Of a stretch of DNA of 64,000 nt, positions 26,069 to 36,889 are shown piece by piece. The stretch lies in assembly GCA_965216695.1 (NCBI GenBank), contig OZ244212.1, positions 3,038,001-3,102,000 of the forward strand. Reading direction: 5' to 3'. How positions within the stretch are numbered: the stretch's first letter is position 1; each line of letters opens with the position of its first letter. Under the pieces are notes generated by a model. That model was given only the letters and a program-made list of their open reading frames with translations. It did not search any database and had not been told where the DNA came from. The DNA comes from G965216695 sp965216695. GTDB lineage: Bacteria; Pseudomonadota; Gammaproteobacteria; Pseudomonadales; Azotimanducaceae. The position numbers were made by a program, and so were the translations under genes.

Positions 26069-29065
26069 ATGCCAAACGACCTGTTCAAGAAAACACCTAT
26101 TGCAGCGGCCGTTGCGCTAGCGCTTGGCGCGGAATCAGCGGTTGCGCAACCCGCCGAAACGACGACTACGGATGATGGCCGCATCATCGAAGAAATCGTC
26201 GTTACCGGAATTCGGTCCAGTCTCATCAAATCCATGGATCGCAAACGCAACGCCGCGGGCGTTGTGGATGCAATCACGGCCGAAGACATCGGCGACTTCC
26301 CCGATACCAATCTGGCCGAATCGCTACAGCGGATCACCGGCGTCTCCATTGACCGCGAACGCGGCGAAGGATCACGCGTTACGGTGCGTGGCTTCGGACC
26401 CGAATTCAATCTGGTGCTGTTGAATGGCCGCCAGATGCCAACATCCTGTCAGTCGCCGTCCGTGTGCGCGCTGACCCGATCGTTCGACTTCGGCAACCTC
26501 GCCTCGGAAGGGATTGCAGCGGTCGAGGTGTACAAGACCGGGCAATCCGATGTTCCCACCGGAGGCATCGGCTCCACAATCAACGTGCGTACCACGCGCC
26601 CGCTCGAAACACCCGGCATGAATTTCACGATTGCTGCGAGCGGCATGCATGATGACTCGCAGAAGGAAGGCAGCGATTTCACGCCGGAGATCTCGGCGCT
26701 GTTCTCCAACACCTTTGCTGATGACCGGGTCGGCGTGGCGCTCAGCGCAGTGCGACAGGAACGCGACAGCGGTGCGGCTACGGCCAGCGTTGGCGGATGG
26801 CGAACATTCAGCGGCGTGGTCAACAACAGCTGGGGCAGCGGCGTCGGCGTTCAGGAGTGGGGCGGCATCCCCATCTCGGCTGACCCGAATCAGCAGAACC
26901 GCCCCGATGACGATGATCTTTATTCGGTACCGCAATCGATCGGGTACGAACTGGCGGAGTATGAGCGCACGCGAACGAATGGCCAGCTCACGCTGCAATG
27001 GCAGGCGTCCGATCGGGTGAGGGCGACGCTCGACTACACATACTCGGAAGTGGAACTGGAGCGCAGCTACAACAATCTGTCTGCGTGGTTCAACTTCGAT
27101 GCACAGGAATCGGTTTGGGCGGATGGCCCGCAGGCGTCGCCGATCGAATACACGGAGAACCTGGGGGGTTCCGACTTCTCGATGGGCGCAGGCCAAGACG
27201 CCTGGGTTACCGAGAATAACTCCGTAGGCCTGAACCTGCTGTGGGACGTAACGGATCAATTGAGTGTGCAGCTCGACTATCACGAATCGTCTGCTGAATT
27301 CGAGCCGGACAGCCGGTTCGGCAGTTCTGCGCTGATATCGACCGCGTCATTCACGCGGGATCGCACGAGCGGCTTCTTCTCCAGCGACCTTCCCGTGCTC
27401 CGGCTCGGGCTCAGCCGCCCGTTGAATCCGGACGACATGATCGTAACGGGAAGTGTATTTACCAACGATGCGTCCGACATGGACATCGATCAGTTGCGCG
27501 TTGGCGGCAACTACGCCTTCGACGCGGGCTTTGTTACCGGGATCGATTTCGGAATCGAGCTGACTGAAGTCAATAACAGGTCGCAAAATTCTGTAGTACA
27601 GCGGGACGCCTGGGGAGGTGTTACGCAGCCGGGTGCGATTTCGGATTTGTTGACGCCCGCCTCGACAGACGGCCGCTTCGACGAAGTGAGCGGTGGCGGG
27701 GACAATCGTCAGAGCGACTTCTTCACCTATGACATGGCTGCAGTGATTGCGCGTACGGAACAATTGATTGCGTCTGGTGACGCGGACTTGTTCGTGCCGG
27801 GTAACGGCGATCTGGGACCCTGCGGGACGGGGTTGTGTGCCAGCCCCAACTACACCGCCGATCGCCGGACCGAAGAAGAAACAGAAGCCGCCTACGTTCA
27901 AGCGCGTATGGAAACGACGCTGGCGGAGCGGCCTGTTTCGATGCGCCTGGGATTGCGCTATGAGCAGACGGATGTGTCCTCGAAAGCGCTGTCACCGACG
28001 TATTCCGGCATCGCGCAGGTGTCGGGCAACGAGTTCTCGCTGCTGAGTGATGGCAGCCAGGCGTTCACGGACCTGGATGGCGACTACGACGTGTGGCTGC
28101 CCAACTTCGACTTCAAAATCGATCTGACCAACGACCTGGTGGGCCGGTTCTCGTTGTCGAAGACGATCACGAGGCCCGACTACAGCGACATTCAAGGCGG
28201 GCAGACGTTGGATCAACTCGTTCGCGTGGGTGGCGGCAACGGCAGCCGCGGTAATCCCGCGCTCGAACCGATGGAGTCGAAAAACTTCGACATATCGCTT
28301 GAGTGGTACTACGGCGAGGACAGCTACGTATCTGTTGGTTTCTTCTACAAGGACGTTAAGAACTTCATCGGTACAACCGAAGTCGTAGAGAATGCATTCA
28401 ACCTAGCCCACCCCGCATTTGGGCCGCTATATGACGATGCCCGCGCGGCGACAGGATCATCTGACTCTGGCGTGCTGTATAACTGGATTCTGACCAATCG
28501 CGCCGATGCGGAGGGCGTCGACGCAGCGGCCGGAACGATTGCCGGTGTTGATGGACGCGACGGTGCGGCGCCGTTCAGCCTGATCGTCCCGGACAACTCC
28601 GAAAAAGTTGAGGTAGATGGCTGGGAGTTCAATATTCAGCACAACTTCGGCGACACGGGCTTCGGATTGATCGCAAACTACACACTGGTGGATTCGGATA
28701 CCGAATTCGACAACTTTGCGGCTACCGATCAGTTTGCTATCTACGGGCTGAGCGATTCGGCCAATGTGATCGCCTTCTATGAGAAACACGGGATCGGTGT
28801 GCGTTTAGCCTATAACTGGCGCGACGATTTTCTTGCCGGAGAAGGCCAAGTAAACGTGGGTCCGCTGCCTCCGACCTATACCGGGGAGTATCAGCAGCTC
28901 GACCTGAGCGCCAGCTACTGGTTCAACGACTACGCGCAGGTGTTTGTGGACGTGCTCAACCTGACGAACGAAACCACACACGTGTATGGACGCGACACGG
29001 CGCAGACGCTCTTCGCGGCGCAGCTGGGTACACGCTACAACGTGGGTTTCCGATACAAGTTTTGA
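26069..29065 (+). CDS. TonB-dependent outer-membrane receptor (2), Caulobacter type
   Basis: A 998-residue receptor with signal peptide (KTPIAAAVALALGAESAVAQ-like), TonB-box region EEIVVTGIRSSL and the plug signatures of the Caulobacter-type subfamily (AVVDAITAEDIGDFPDTNLAESLQRITG style, VRGFGPEFNLVLLNGRQMP). Barrel ends NVGFRYKF. This subfamily is typically used for carbohydrate uptake in Caulobacter, Xanthomonas and relatives, in line with the surrounding GH genes and the LacI operators in front. The ATG at 26069 is preceded by GAGGGGA and gives a proper signal peptide; the frame is open further upstream to 25937 but those 44 residues are not signal-like. Likely ligand: oligosaccharides from beta-glucan. 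Confidence 0.93.
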   Translation: MPNDLFKKTPIAAAVALALGAESAVAQPAETTTTDDGRIIEEIVVTGIRSSLIKSMDRKRNAAGVVDAITAEDIGDFPDTNLAESLQRITGVSIDRERGEGSRVTVRGFGPEFNLVLLNGRQMPTSCQSPSVCALTRSFDFGNLASEGIAAVEVYKTGQSDVPTGGIGSTINVRTTRPLETPGMNFTIAASGMHDDSQKEGSDFTPEISALFSNTFADDRVGVALSAVRQERDSGAATASVGGWRTFSGVVNNSWGSGVGVQEWGGIPISADPNQQNRPDDDDLYSVPQSIGYELAEYERTRTNGQLTLQWQASDRVRATLDYTYSEVELERSYNNLSAWFNFDAQESVWADGPQASPIEYTENLGGSDFSMGAGQDAWVTENNSVGLNLLWDVTDQLSVQLDYHESSAEFEPDSRFGSSALISTASFTRDRTSGFFSSDLPVLRLGLSRPLNPDDMIVTGSVFTNDASDMDIDQLRVGGNYAFDAGFVTGIDFGIELTEVNNRSQNSVVQRDAWGGVTQPGAISDLLTPASTDGRFDEVSGGGDNRQSDFFTYDMAAVIARTEQLIASGDADLFVPGNGDLGPCGTGLCASPNYTADRRTEEETEAAYVQARMETTLAERPVSMRLGLRYEQTDVSSKALSPTYSGIAQVSGNEFSLLSDGSQAFTDLDGDYDVWLPNFDFKIDLTNDLVGRFSLSKTITRPDYSDIQGGQTLDQLVRVGGGNGSRGNPALEPMESKNFDISLEWYYGEDSYVSVGFFYKDVKNFIGTTEVVENAFNLAHPAFGPLYDDARAATGSSDSGVLYNWILTNRADAEGVDAAAGTIAGVDGRDGAAPFSLIVPDNSEKVEVDGWEFNIQHNFGDTGFGLIANYTLVDSDTEFDNFAATDQFAIYGLSDSANVIAFYEKHGIGVRLAYNWRDDFLAGEGQVNVGPLPPTYTGEYQQLDLSASYWFNDYAQVFVDVLNLTNETTHVYGRDTAQTLFAAQLGTRYNVGFRYKF

Positions 29066-29081
29066 GTCGTACAGAGTAAAC

Positions 29082-29109
29082 AAGGCTGCCTTCGGGCAGC
29101 CTTTTTTTT
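29082..29109 (+). terminator. Rho-independent terminator after TonB receptor 2
   Basis: A 9-bp stem AAGGCTGCC / GGCAGCCTT closed by a stable TTCG tetraloop and followed by a run of eight T (29102-29109). It starts 16 bases after the receptor stop and is the clearest intrinsic terminator in the window. The next gene begins 47 bases later on the same strand. Confidence 0.92.
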
Positions 29110-29155
29110 CGGAGTGCCTTGCCGGGTGTTTCTCGGGATGTCAATGTAGACTGCG

Positions 29156-30724
29156 ATGACGGACACGGGGCGACATGTAGTAGTGGTTGGCGGCGGCACC
29201 GCCGGCTGGTTGACGGCCTGCATTCTTGCGGCCGTTCGCAGATCAGTTGGGGACTCGGAAACCCGCGTTACGCTGATCGAGTCACCGGACATCGCAACGA
29301 TCGGAGTTGGAGAAGGCACCTGGCCTTCCATGCGCGCAACGCTCCAACGCATCGGCATGTCTGAGGCAGAATTTCTGCGCTGCGCGGATGCGAGTTTCAA
29401 GCAGGGCACACGGTTCGTTGGCTGGACCGCGAAGAACGATCCGGATGTGTACGACCACCCGTTCAGCTTTCCGGCGGACTATGCGGCCGTAAATCTCGCG
29501 CCGTTCTGGTTGGCCCAACAGACAGCGCAGTCGTTCTCCTCCTTCGTCTCCCCGCAGTCCGATCTGATCGACCGTTCGCTGGCTCCGAAACGGGTGGACA
29601 CGCCCGAGTACGCGTTCGCGGTCAACTACGCGTACCACTTGGATGCTGGGCGGTTTGCGTCGTTGTTATGTACGCATGGCGTGGAACGCTTGCACGTGCG
29701 CCACGTTCGCGCAAATGTGACGCGCGTGCAAGGTCGTGAGGATGGCGACATTGATCGGTTGAATCTGGATAACGGCGAGACCATCTCCGCGGATCTGTTC
29801 GTGGATTGTACGGGTCAACGTGGGCTGCTGATTGACGGGCACTGCGGGGTTCCGTACGTGCCTGCGCACGACGTACTGTTCAACGACTCGGCGATCGCTG
29901 TTCAGATCCCGCACAAGGAAGCCGATGCGGCCGTGGCGTCAGCGACGACAAGCACCGCCACATCGATCGGCTGGATCTGGGACATCGCGCTGCCGTCACG
30001 GCGTGGTTTGGGTCACGTGTTCTCGTCGCGCCACGGCACAGCGGAAGAGGCGCGTGCGATTCTCCGAAACTACGCGCGCGTAGACGCGGCGCTTGCCGAC
30101 GAACTGGTGGGCGATGATCAGTATCGCCAGTTGCAGTTTCACCCGGGGTATCGGGAGCGATTCTGGGCCAACAACTGCGTTGCGGTCGGCATGTCCGCAG
30201 GTTTCATAGAGCCGCTGGAAGCATCGGCGATCGCATTGATTGAGCAGTCAGCCACGATCGTTGCACAGAACCTTCCGCACGATCGCACGATCATGGATGC
30301 GGTGGCGCGACGGTTCAACGAGAAACTGGGGTACCACTGGAAGCGCATCATTGAGTTTCTGAAGCTGCATTACGTATTGAGCCACCGCGAGGAGCCGTAC
30401 TGGCGGGATCATAGGGATCGCAAAACCTGGCCCGCATCCCTCGACGACAAGATGACGCTTTGGCGCCAGCAGTCGCCGTATCATGCAGATGCGCCCATGC
30501 TCGACGAGTTGTTTCCATCGGCCAGCTATCAATATGTGCTTTACGGGTCCGGGTTTCGACCGGACCTCCCAGTCCGCGTGAACGCAGCCGAACGCCTTCG
30601 AGCCGAGAAAGCGCTGGCACGGGCTCGCGAAATGCGGGAAACGCTCCTGCAAACTCTGCCAACCAATCGCGGACTGCTCGATGCATGGTCCAATCGTGCG
30701 TCCCTCGGGGAGCAGTGCGCGTGA
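29156..30724 (+). CDS. Flavin-dependent tryptophan-halogenase family protein (1)
   Basis: A 522-residue protein of the tryptophan halogenase family. FAD-binding GGGTAGW is at residues about 12-18, GVGEGTWPSM follows near 50, and the Lys equivalent to the catalytic lysine of PrnA is present in ASFKQG. The family signature WxWxIP appears as the variant WIWDIALP. Family members oxidise chloride or bromide with FADH2 and O2, and the lysine relays hypohalous acid to an indole. Members in TonB-receptor loci, as here, have no proven substrate. It is separated from the receptor by a terminator and overlaps SapC by four bases (GTGA), forming a block with SapC, cupin and halogenase 2. Confidence 0.88.
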   Translation: MTDTGRHVVVVGGGTAGWLTACILAAVRRSVGDSETRVTLIESPDIATIGVGEGTWPSMRATLQRIGMSEAEFLRCADASFKQGTRFVGWTAKNDPDVYDHPFSFPADYAAVNLAPFWLAQQTAQSFSSFVSPQSDLIDRSLAPKRVDTPEYAFAVNYAYHLDAGRFASLLCTHGVERLHVRHVRANVTRVQGREDGDIDRLNLDNGETISADLFVDCTGQRGLLIDGHCGVPYVPAHDVLFNDSAIAVQIPHKEADAAVASATTSTATSIGWIWDIALPSRRGLGHVFSSRHGTAEEARAILRNYARVDAALADELVGDDQYRQLQFHPGYRERFWANNCVAVGMSAGFIEPLEASAIALIEQSATIVAQNLPHDRTIMDAVARRFNEKLGYHWKRIIEFLKLHYVLSHREEPYWRDHRDRKTWPASLDDKMTLWRQQSPYHADAPMLDELFPSASYQYVLYGSGFRPDLPVRVNAAERLRAEKALARAREMRETLLQTLPTNRGLLDAWSNRASLGEQCA

Positions 30725-31479
30725 ACGCTCACAAGCCCAAGCTCGAGCTACTGAACAACGTAGATCATGCGGCGGTTCGTGTGATTACGGAGCGCGGCGC
30801 GCGTTTCGGCGATCGCGTGCAGCAGGTAATGACCTTTCCGTTCGAGTTCCGCAACGTTCAGGCGTGCTATCCGATCTTCTTCCAGACGGACCGTCAGGGC
30901 GACTACTATCCGATCGCGCTGATGGGATTCGAAGAGGGAGAGAACCTCTTTCTGGACGAGCCGGGATGGAGAGCGCCGTACATTCCCGCAATGCTGTGCA
31001 GGGAACCGTTCGTTATTGCGTTGAAAGACGCACACGCGGAATCTCGAGGCACTGTGGACGTGCGCCTGCTGTCGTTGGATGTCGCGCATCCGCGCGTGAG
31101 TTTCGAGCAGGGCGAGTTTCTATTCGAGCCACTTGGCGGTCGGTCGTCGTTTCTGGAGGATCAAGCGCAGTTGCTGGAACGCATGCATGATGGTCTGGAG
31201 CATTGTCGGGCGTTCGTGCAGGCATTGCGTTCTCACGATCTGATCGAAGCCGTCACGATGGACATCACGCTGAACGACGGGTCACGAAATCAACTCGTCG
31301 GTTTGAGTTCGATCGACGAAGAAAGGATTCAGGATCTTCCCGGGACGGTGCTCGAGGAGTTCAACCAGGCGGGCTTCCTCGCGCCACTGTTCATGGTGGT
31401 GGCTTCGCTGTCCAACGTGGCTACATTGATCGAGCTCAAGAATGCGGCAGTGGAAGCGCACGGCGATGCGGGGGATTGA
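30721..31479 (+). CDS. SapC-family protein
   Basis: A 252-residue protein matching the SapC family: LELLNNVDHAAVRV near the start, FEFRNVQACYPIFF and GDYYPIALMGFEEGENLFLD in the first half, AMLCREPFVI after it, and the C-terminal helix region. The name comes from a Campylobacter S-layer-locus protein; in Xanthomonas and Caulobacter relatives these genes lie next to TonB receptors and tryptophan halogenases as here. No enzymatic motif or signal peptide. The GTG start at 30721 overlaps the halogenase stop (GTGA). Function unknown; a role with the two halogenases or in peptide/sugar handling is inferred from the constant neighbourhood. Confidence 0.85.
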   Translation: MNAHKPKLELLNNVDHAAVRVITERGARFGDRVQQVMTFPFEFRNVQACYPIFFQTDRQGDYYPIALMGFEEGENLFLDEPGWRAPYIPAMLCREPFVIALKDAHAESRGTVDVRLLSLDVAHPRVSFEQGEFLFEPLGGRSSFLEDQAQLLERMHDGLEHCRAFVQALRSHDLIEAVTMDITLNDGSRNQLVGLSSIDEERIQDLPGTVLEEFNQAGFLAPLFMVVASLSNVATLIELKNAAVEAHGDAGD

Positions 31480-32464
31480 TGCACTCGACATTGATCCGGG
31501 CACGCCGCTGCCTCGCCACGTTCATGAATCCCCGGTTCCGCTCCTGCTTTCCGGATACGTCGCCCACTGGCCGGCGATCGCTGCGTGCGGTGAGGCAGCC
31601 GCATCGGCGGAGTACCTGGCGCAATTCGCGTCCGATCGTCCGCTCACGGTTTATGTGGGTGGCCCGGAGATCGAAGGCCGATTTTTCTACAACCAGGAAT
31701 GCACCGGCTTCAACTTCCGAAGCGGCAAAGCAACGCTGCAGCAAGTGTTGGCGAAGCTCAATGAACCGGAGCGTAATGATGGCATTGAGTCGATCTACGT
31801 AGGCTCCACGCCCGTAGATCAGTGGTTGCCCGGATTTCGCGAGCGCAATGACGTCGTACTTCCACAGAACGATGCGCTGGCAAGCTTCTGGCTGGGGAAC
31901 CGCACGGTCGTTTCGGCGCACTTCGACTTCCCGGACAATTTAGCTTGCGTCGTTGCGGGACGCCGGCGGTTTACGCTGTTTCCGCCGGAGCAGCTGGCCA
32001 ACCTGTACATAGGTCCTATTGATCGCACACCGTCCGGACAGGCGATCAGCATGGTCGATTTCGCCGCTCCCGACTTTGAACGATTTCCGCGTTTCCGGGA
32101 CGCGCTTGCGCACGCGCAGACAGCAGTCCTCGAACCGGGCGATGCGATCTTCATTCCCAGCATGTGGTGGCATCACGTTGCGGCCTCGCAATCGTTCAAC
32201 CTGTTGGTGAACTACTGGTGGTGCTCGACGCCTTCCGTTATGGGCGCGCCGTCGGCGGTGCTCAATCACGCAATCATGGCGTTGCGGGATCTTCCCGAGC
32301 GGCAGCGCGACGCCTGGAAGCGACTGTTTGATTATTATGTATTCGAGCCCGAAGCCACGAACTTCGAACACATTCCGCCGCCCGGGCGCGGTGTGTTGGG
32401 GGCGCTCGATGAGACGATGCTTCGACGTATGCGTGCGGATTTGTTGAATCGTTTGAATCAGTGA
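31466..32464 (+). CDS. Cupin-like (JmjC-type) Fe(II)/2-oxoglutarate oxygenase
   Basis: A 332-residue Cupin_8/JmjC-like protein. The iron ligands are visible as HFD in SAHFDFPDNL (about residue 153) and a distal His in IPSMWWHHVAA (about 225), spaced as in factor-inhibiting-HIF-like hydroxylases. LSGYVAHWPAI at the start is the family's DxxxxWPA-type motif. Such enzymes hydroxylate proteins, peptides or small molecules using 2-oxoglutarate and O2. The ATG at 31466, with GGAAG nine bases before it, overlaps SapC by 14 bases. The substrate is unknown, but tight coupling to SapC and the halogenases suggests a shared target. Confidence 0.85.
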   Translation: MRGIDALDIDPGTPLPRHVHESPVPLLLSGYVAHWPAIAACGEAAASAEYLAQFASDRPLTVYVGGPEIEGRFFYNQECTGFNFRSGKATLQQVLAKLNEPERNDGIESIYVGSTPVDQWLPGFRERNDVVLPQNDALASFWLGNRTVVSAHFDFPDNLACVVAGRRRFTLFPPEQLANLYIGPIDRTPSGQAISMVDFAAPDFERFPRFRDALAHAQTAVLEPGDAIFIPSMWWHHVAASQSFNLLVNYWWCSTPSVMGAPSAVLNHAIMALRDLPERQRDAWKRLFDYYVFEPEATNFEHIPPPGRGVLGALDETMLRRMRADLLNRLNQ

Positions 32465-32489
32465 CGCAGCGGACACATTGGAGGTTTAC

Positions 32490-33971
32490 GTGGAACGACA
32501 GACTGTTAAAAGACTGGTAATCGCGGGCGGCGGCACGGCAGGCTGGATGGCCGCTGCTTCCTTCGCGAAAACGATCGGAAAGACGCTGGACATCGTACTC
32601 GTAGAGTCCAACGTGATCGGTACCGTGGGTGTCGGCGAAGCGACGATACCTACGCTGCTGACGTTGCACGACATTTTGAAGATAAAGGAACAGGATTTTC
32701 TGAAGGCGGTTCAAGGCACCTTCAAGCTTGGAATCTCGTTCGAAAACTGGCGCGACGTGGGTAAGGATTACATTCACTCGTTCGGCTGGACGGGGAAAGA
32801 CAGTTGGGCGGCCGGTTTCCAGCACTTCTGGCTGAAGGGGATGAAGCGGGGTATCAGTCGGGAGTTCGGCGAGTACTGCAACGAATGGCTTGCGGCGAAG
32901 CGCAACCGGTTCGCGGTACTGCCGAATCAAAACCTCAACTACGCGTATCACTTCGATGCGTCGTTGTACGCAAAATTTCTGCGCGGTTTGGCCGAAGAGC
33001 ATGGTGTGGTGCGCCAGGAAGGCAAAATCGTGGATGTGGAGCAGGATGCCGCGAGTGGCTTCATCACCGGTATCCGACTGGATTCGGGACAGTTGATCGA
33101 AGGCGATCTGTTCATCGATTGCACGGGATTCCGGGGCCTGTTGATAGAGCAGACGCTCGAATCTGGTTACGAAGACTGGACACACTGGTTGCCGTGTAAC
33201 AGCGCCGTGGCGGTGCAAACGGCTTCGGTGGCGCCGCCCATTCCCTACACGCGCTCGATTGCACGCGGGGCAGGCTGGCAGTGGCGCATTCCGTTGCAGC
33301 ACCGGGTTGGCAATGGTGTTGTATTCAGTGACGGGCACTGGTCGGACGACGAGGCGGTGGCGCGCCTGCTCGGTAATGTCGAGGGGGAGGTGCTCACCGA
33401 GCCGCGCGTCATCAAGTTCAAGAGTGGTCAGCGCCGACGTCACTGGCACAAGAATTGTGTGGCCATGGGACTTTCGTCCGGGTTTATCGAGCCGCTTGAA
33501 TCCACGAGTATCCACCTGATCCAACGCAGCATCATCCGGCTGATGCAGATGTTTCCCTACGACGGAATTCGCCAGCCGGACATTGACGAGTTCAACAATC
33601 AGATGAACTTCGAGATCGTCAACGTCCGGGATTTTATTGTGCTGCACTATCATGTAACCGAACGCAGCGACACACCGTTCTGGGATCACTGCCGAACGAT
33701 GAACATTCCGGAGTCGCTCAAACACCGCATTGAGTTGTTTCGCCAGTCGGGCCGGGTGTTCAAGGTACCGACCGAACTGTTCGGCGAGAATTCGTGGATT
33801 CAGGTCATGATGGGTCAGGGTCTGGTGCCGGAGCAGTATCACCCGATCGTGAACATGATGTCTGACGAAGAGCTCGAACGGTTTCTAACCGGAATTCATG
33901 GATCGGTGGAAAAGCTCGTGAATCAGCTGCCGGAACACCAGCGGTTCATAGACCACTACTGCAGGGCGTGA
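32490..33971 (+). CDS. Flavin-dependent tryptophan-halogenase family protein (2)
   Basis: A 493-residue halogenase-family flavoprotein. FAD motif GGGTAGWMAA lies at 11-20, then GVGEATIPTL, the catalytic-type Lys in GTFKLGISFENW, and an exact WxWxIP signature (GWQWRIPLQ). It keeps the motifs better than halogenase 1 and differs strongly from it in sequence, so the two are not a recent duplication. Start at GTG 32490, five bases after GGAGG; the longer TTG reading at 32478 begins inside that binding site. It closes the block halogenase, SapC, cupin, halogenase. A flavin reductase would be needed in trans; none is adjacent. Confidence 0.9.
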   Translation: MERQTVKRLVIAGGGTAGWMAAASFAKTIGKTLDIVLVESNVIGTVGVGEATIPTLLTLHDILKIKEQDFLKAVQGTFKLGISFENWRDVGKDYIHSFGWTGKDSWAAGFQHFWLKGMKRGISREFGEYCNEWLAAKRNRFAVLPNQNLNYAYHFDASLYAKFLRGLAEEHGVVRQEGKIVDVEQDAASGFITGIRLDSGQLIEGDLFIDCTGFRGLLIEQTLESGYEDWTHWLPCNSAVAVQTASVAPPIPYTRSIARGAGWQWRIPLQHRVGNGVVFSDGHWSDDEAVARLLGNVEGEVLTEPRVIKFKSGQRRRHWHKNCVAMGLSSGFIEPLESTSIHLIQRSIIRLMQMFPYDGIRQPDIDEFNNQMNFEIVNVRDFIVLHYHVTERSDTPFWDHCRTMNIPESLKHRIELFRQSGRVFKVPTELFGENSWIQVMMGQGLVPEQYHPIVNMMSDEELERFLTGIHGSVEKLVNQLPEHQRFIDHYCRA

Positions 33972-34014
33972 AACGGTATCATGGCGTCGATGTCCGGAAC
34001 TCGAGTGTGATGAC

Positions 34015-35886
<1,872 letters not shown>

Positions 35887-36160
35887 CGTAAGCGTTCCGT
35901 TGCCCCGCGGCGAAGCCGCCGGGTTCTGATGGCACTCAATCTCCGGTGTCTGCTTCGTGTTGTATCAATGGTATTCATTGGGTCCTACTAGCCTGTACAG
36001 ATGGTTGTCGCAGGCACTCCTGCGGTATCGTCAGTTGCCTTTGCGTGAACCTGCAAACATGTAATTGTGAGCAACCGAATGGGTACTATTAAAGGCAACC
36101 GGCCGTTGCGCGCCGCGGCCGTGCCGTCGCTCATGCGTGCCGTCGCCCACGGGAGTACAA

Positions 36161-36889
36161 ATGCGTTCAGGTTCCAGCTCATCAGTGCATAGCCGCCACC
36201 CGGGCAGCTTTCCGGAAACGCAGTGGTCGATCATTGTAGGGTTGGCGTCGGAAACGCCCGAACGCCGGAAAGCGCTGTCGCGGCTCTGTGGCAGTTATTT
36301 CTATCCCGTCTTTGCGTTTTTGAAGCAATCCGGAAGCAGCGATGCAGACGCGTACGCGTACGCGCAAGGGTTTTTCGAGCAGGTGCTTGCAGGCGTGCAT
36401 GAGCGACCGGAGGACATGAGCTTTCGCGTGTTTCTGCTGACGCGCCTTGCAGACTTCGCGGGGGAACCGGTACGCGGAGACATCGACCTCCCTGGTGTGC
36501 CGGACGACTATCAGGCACTCGCCGATCGCTTTCGAGGTGAGGCTGATCGTTCCGACAGCCCGGAAGGGGCCTTCGAACGGCGTTTTGCGCAGGAAGTGGT
36601 TGTGCGAGCTTTGCGTAAACTTCGAATAGAAGCAGAGGCCAACCAGCGGGTCGAGCTGTTCGATGGACTGATCGAGTACCTCACCCGGGATCCAACAGCG
36701 GAAGAGAGGGGCGATCTGTCGAGGAGGTTCGGTATGTCGGGGCTTGCGCTCACGATTGCGCTGAAACGATTGCGTGCGCGGTATGCCGAACTGAGCAATC
36801 GGGAACTGTCGAATACTGTGGTGGATCCCGGTGCGTTGGCCGAAGAGCGTTTGACCATACACAACATCCTTGGCGCGTCGGATGACTGA
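36161..36889 (+). CDS. ECF-like sigma factor paired with a Ser/Thr kinase
   Basis: A 242-residue protein of the kinase-linked ECF sigma type. It starts with the hallmark FPETQWSII, has a region-2-like helix (ALSRLCGSYFYPVFAFLKQ, DADAYAYAQGFFEQVLAG) and a C-terminal region-4-like HTH (TAEERGDLSRRFGMSGLALTIALKRLRARY). The core-binding helix lacks the usual DAED-type acidic patch, a feature known from sigma factors activated by phosphorylation (EcfP of Vibrio parahaemolyticus with its kinase PpkT2). The next gene, a Hanks kinase, overlaps by eight bases, so kinase control is a strong inference. ATG at 36161 follows GGGAG by five bases; the GTG at 36137 lacks a site. Confidence 0.8.
   Translation: MRSGSSSSVHSRHPGSFPETQWSIIVGLASETPERRKALSRLCGSYFYPVFAFLKQSGSSDADAYAYAQGFFEQVLAGVHERPEDMSFRVFLLTRLADFAGEPVRGDIDLPGVPDDYQALADRFRGEADRSDSPEGAFERRFAQEVVVRALRKLRIEAEANQRVELFDGLIEYLTRDPTAEERGDLSRRFGMSGLALTIALKRLRARYAELSNRELSNTVVDPGALAEERLTIHNILGASDD

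Noticed and set aside
29119..29152. TTGCCG with a CAATGT or TAGACT box as a promoter for halogenase 1
   Set aside because: The -10 match is poor at the 17-base spacing and the better box is 22 bases away.
32274..33842. 522-codon open frame antisense to halogenase 2
   Set aside because: Shadow of a GC-rich coding frame; Arg/His-rich translation with no domain, while the plus strand has a clear halogenase.
35900..35925. GC-rich hairpin after the monooxygenase stop
   Set aside because: The stem has a bulge and no T-run follows, so I did not call a terminator.
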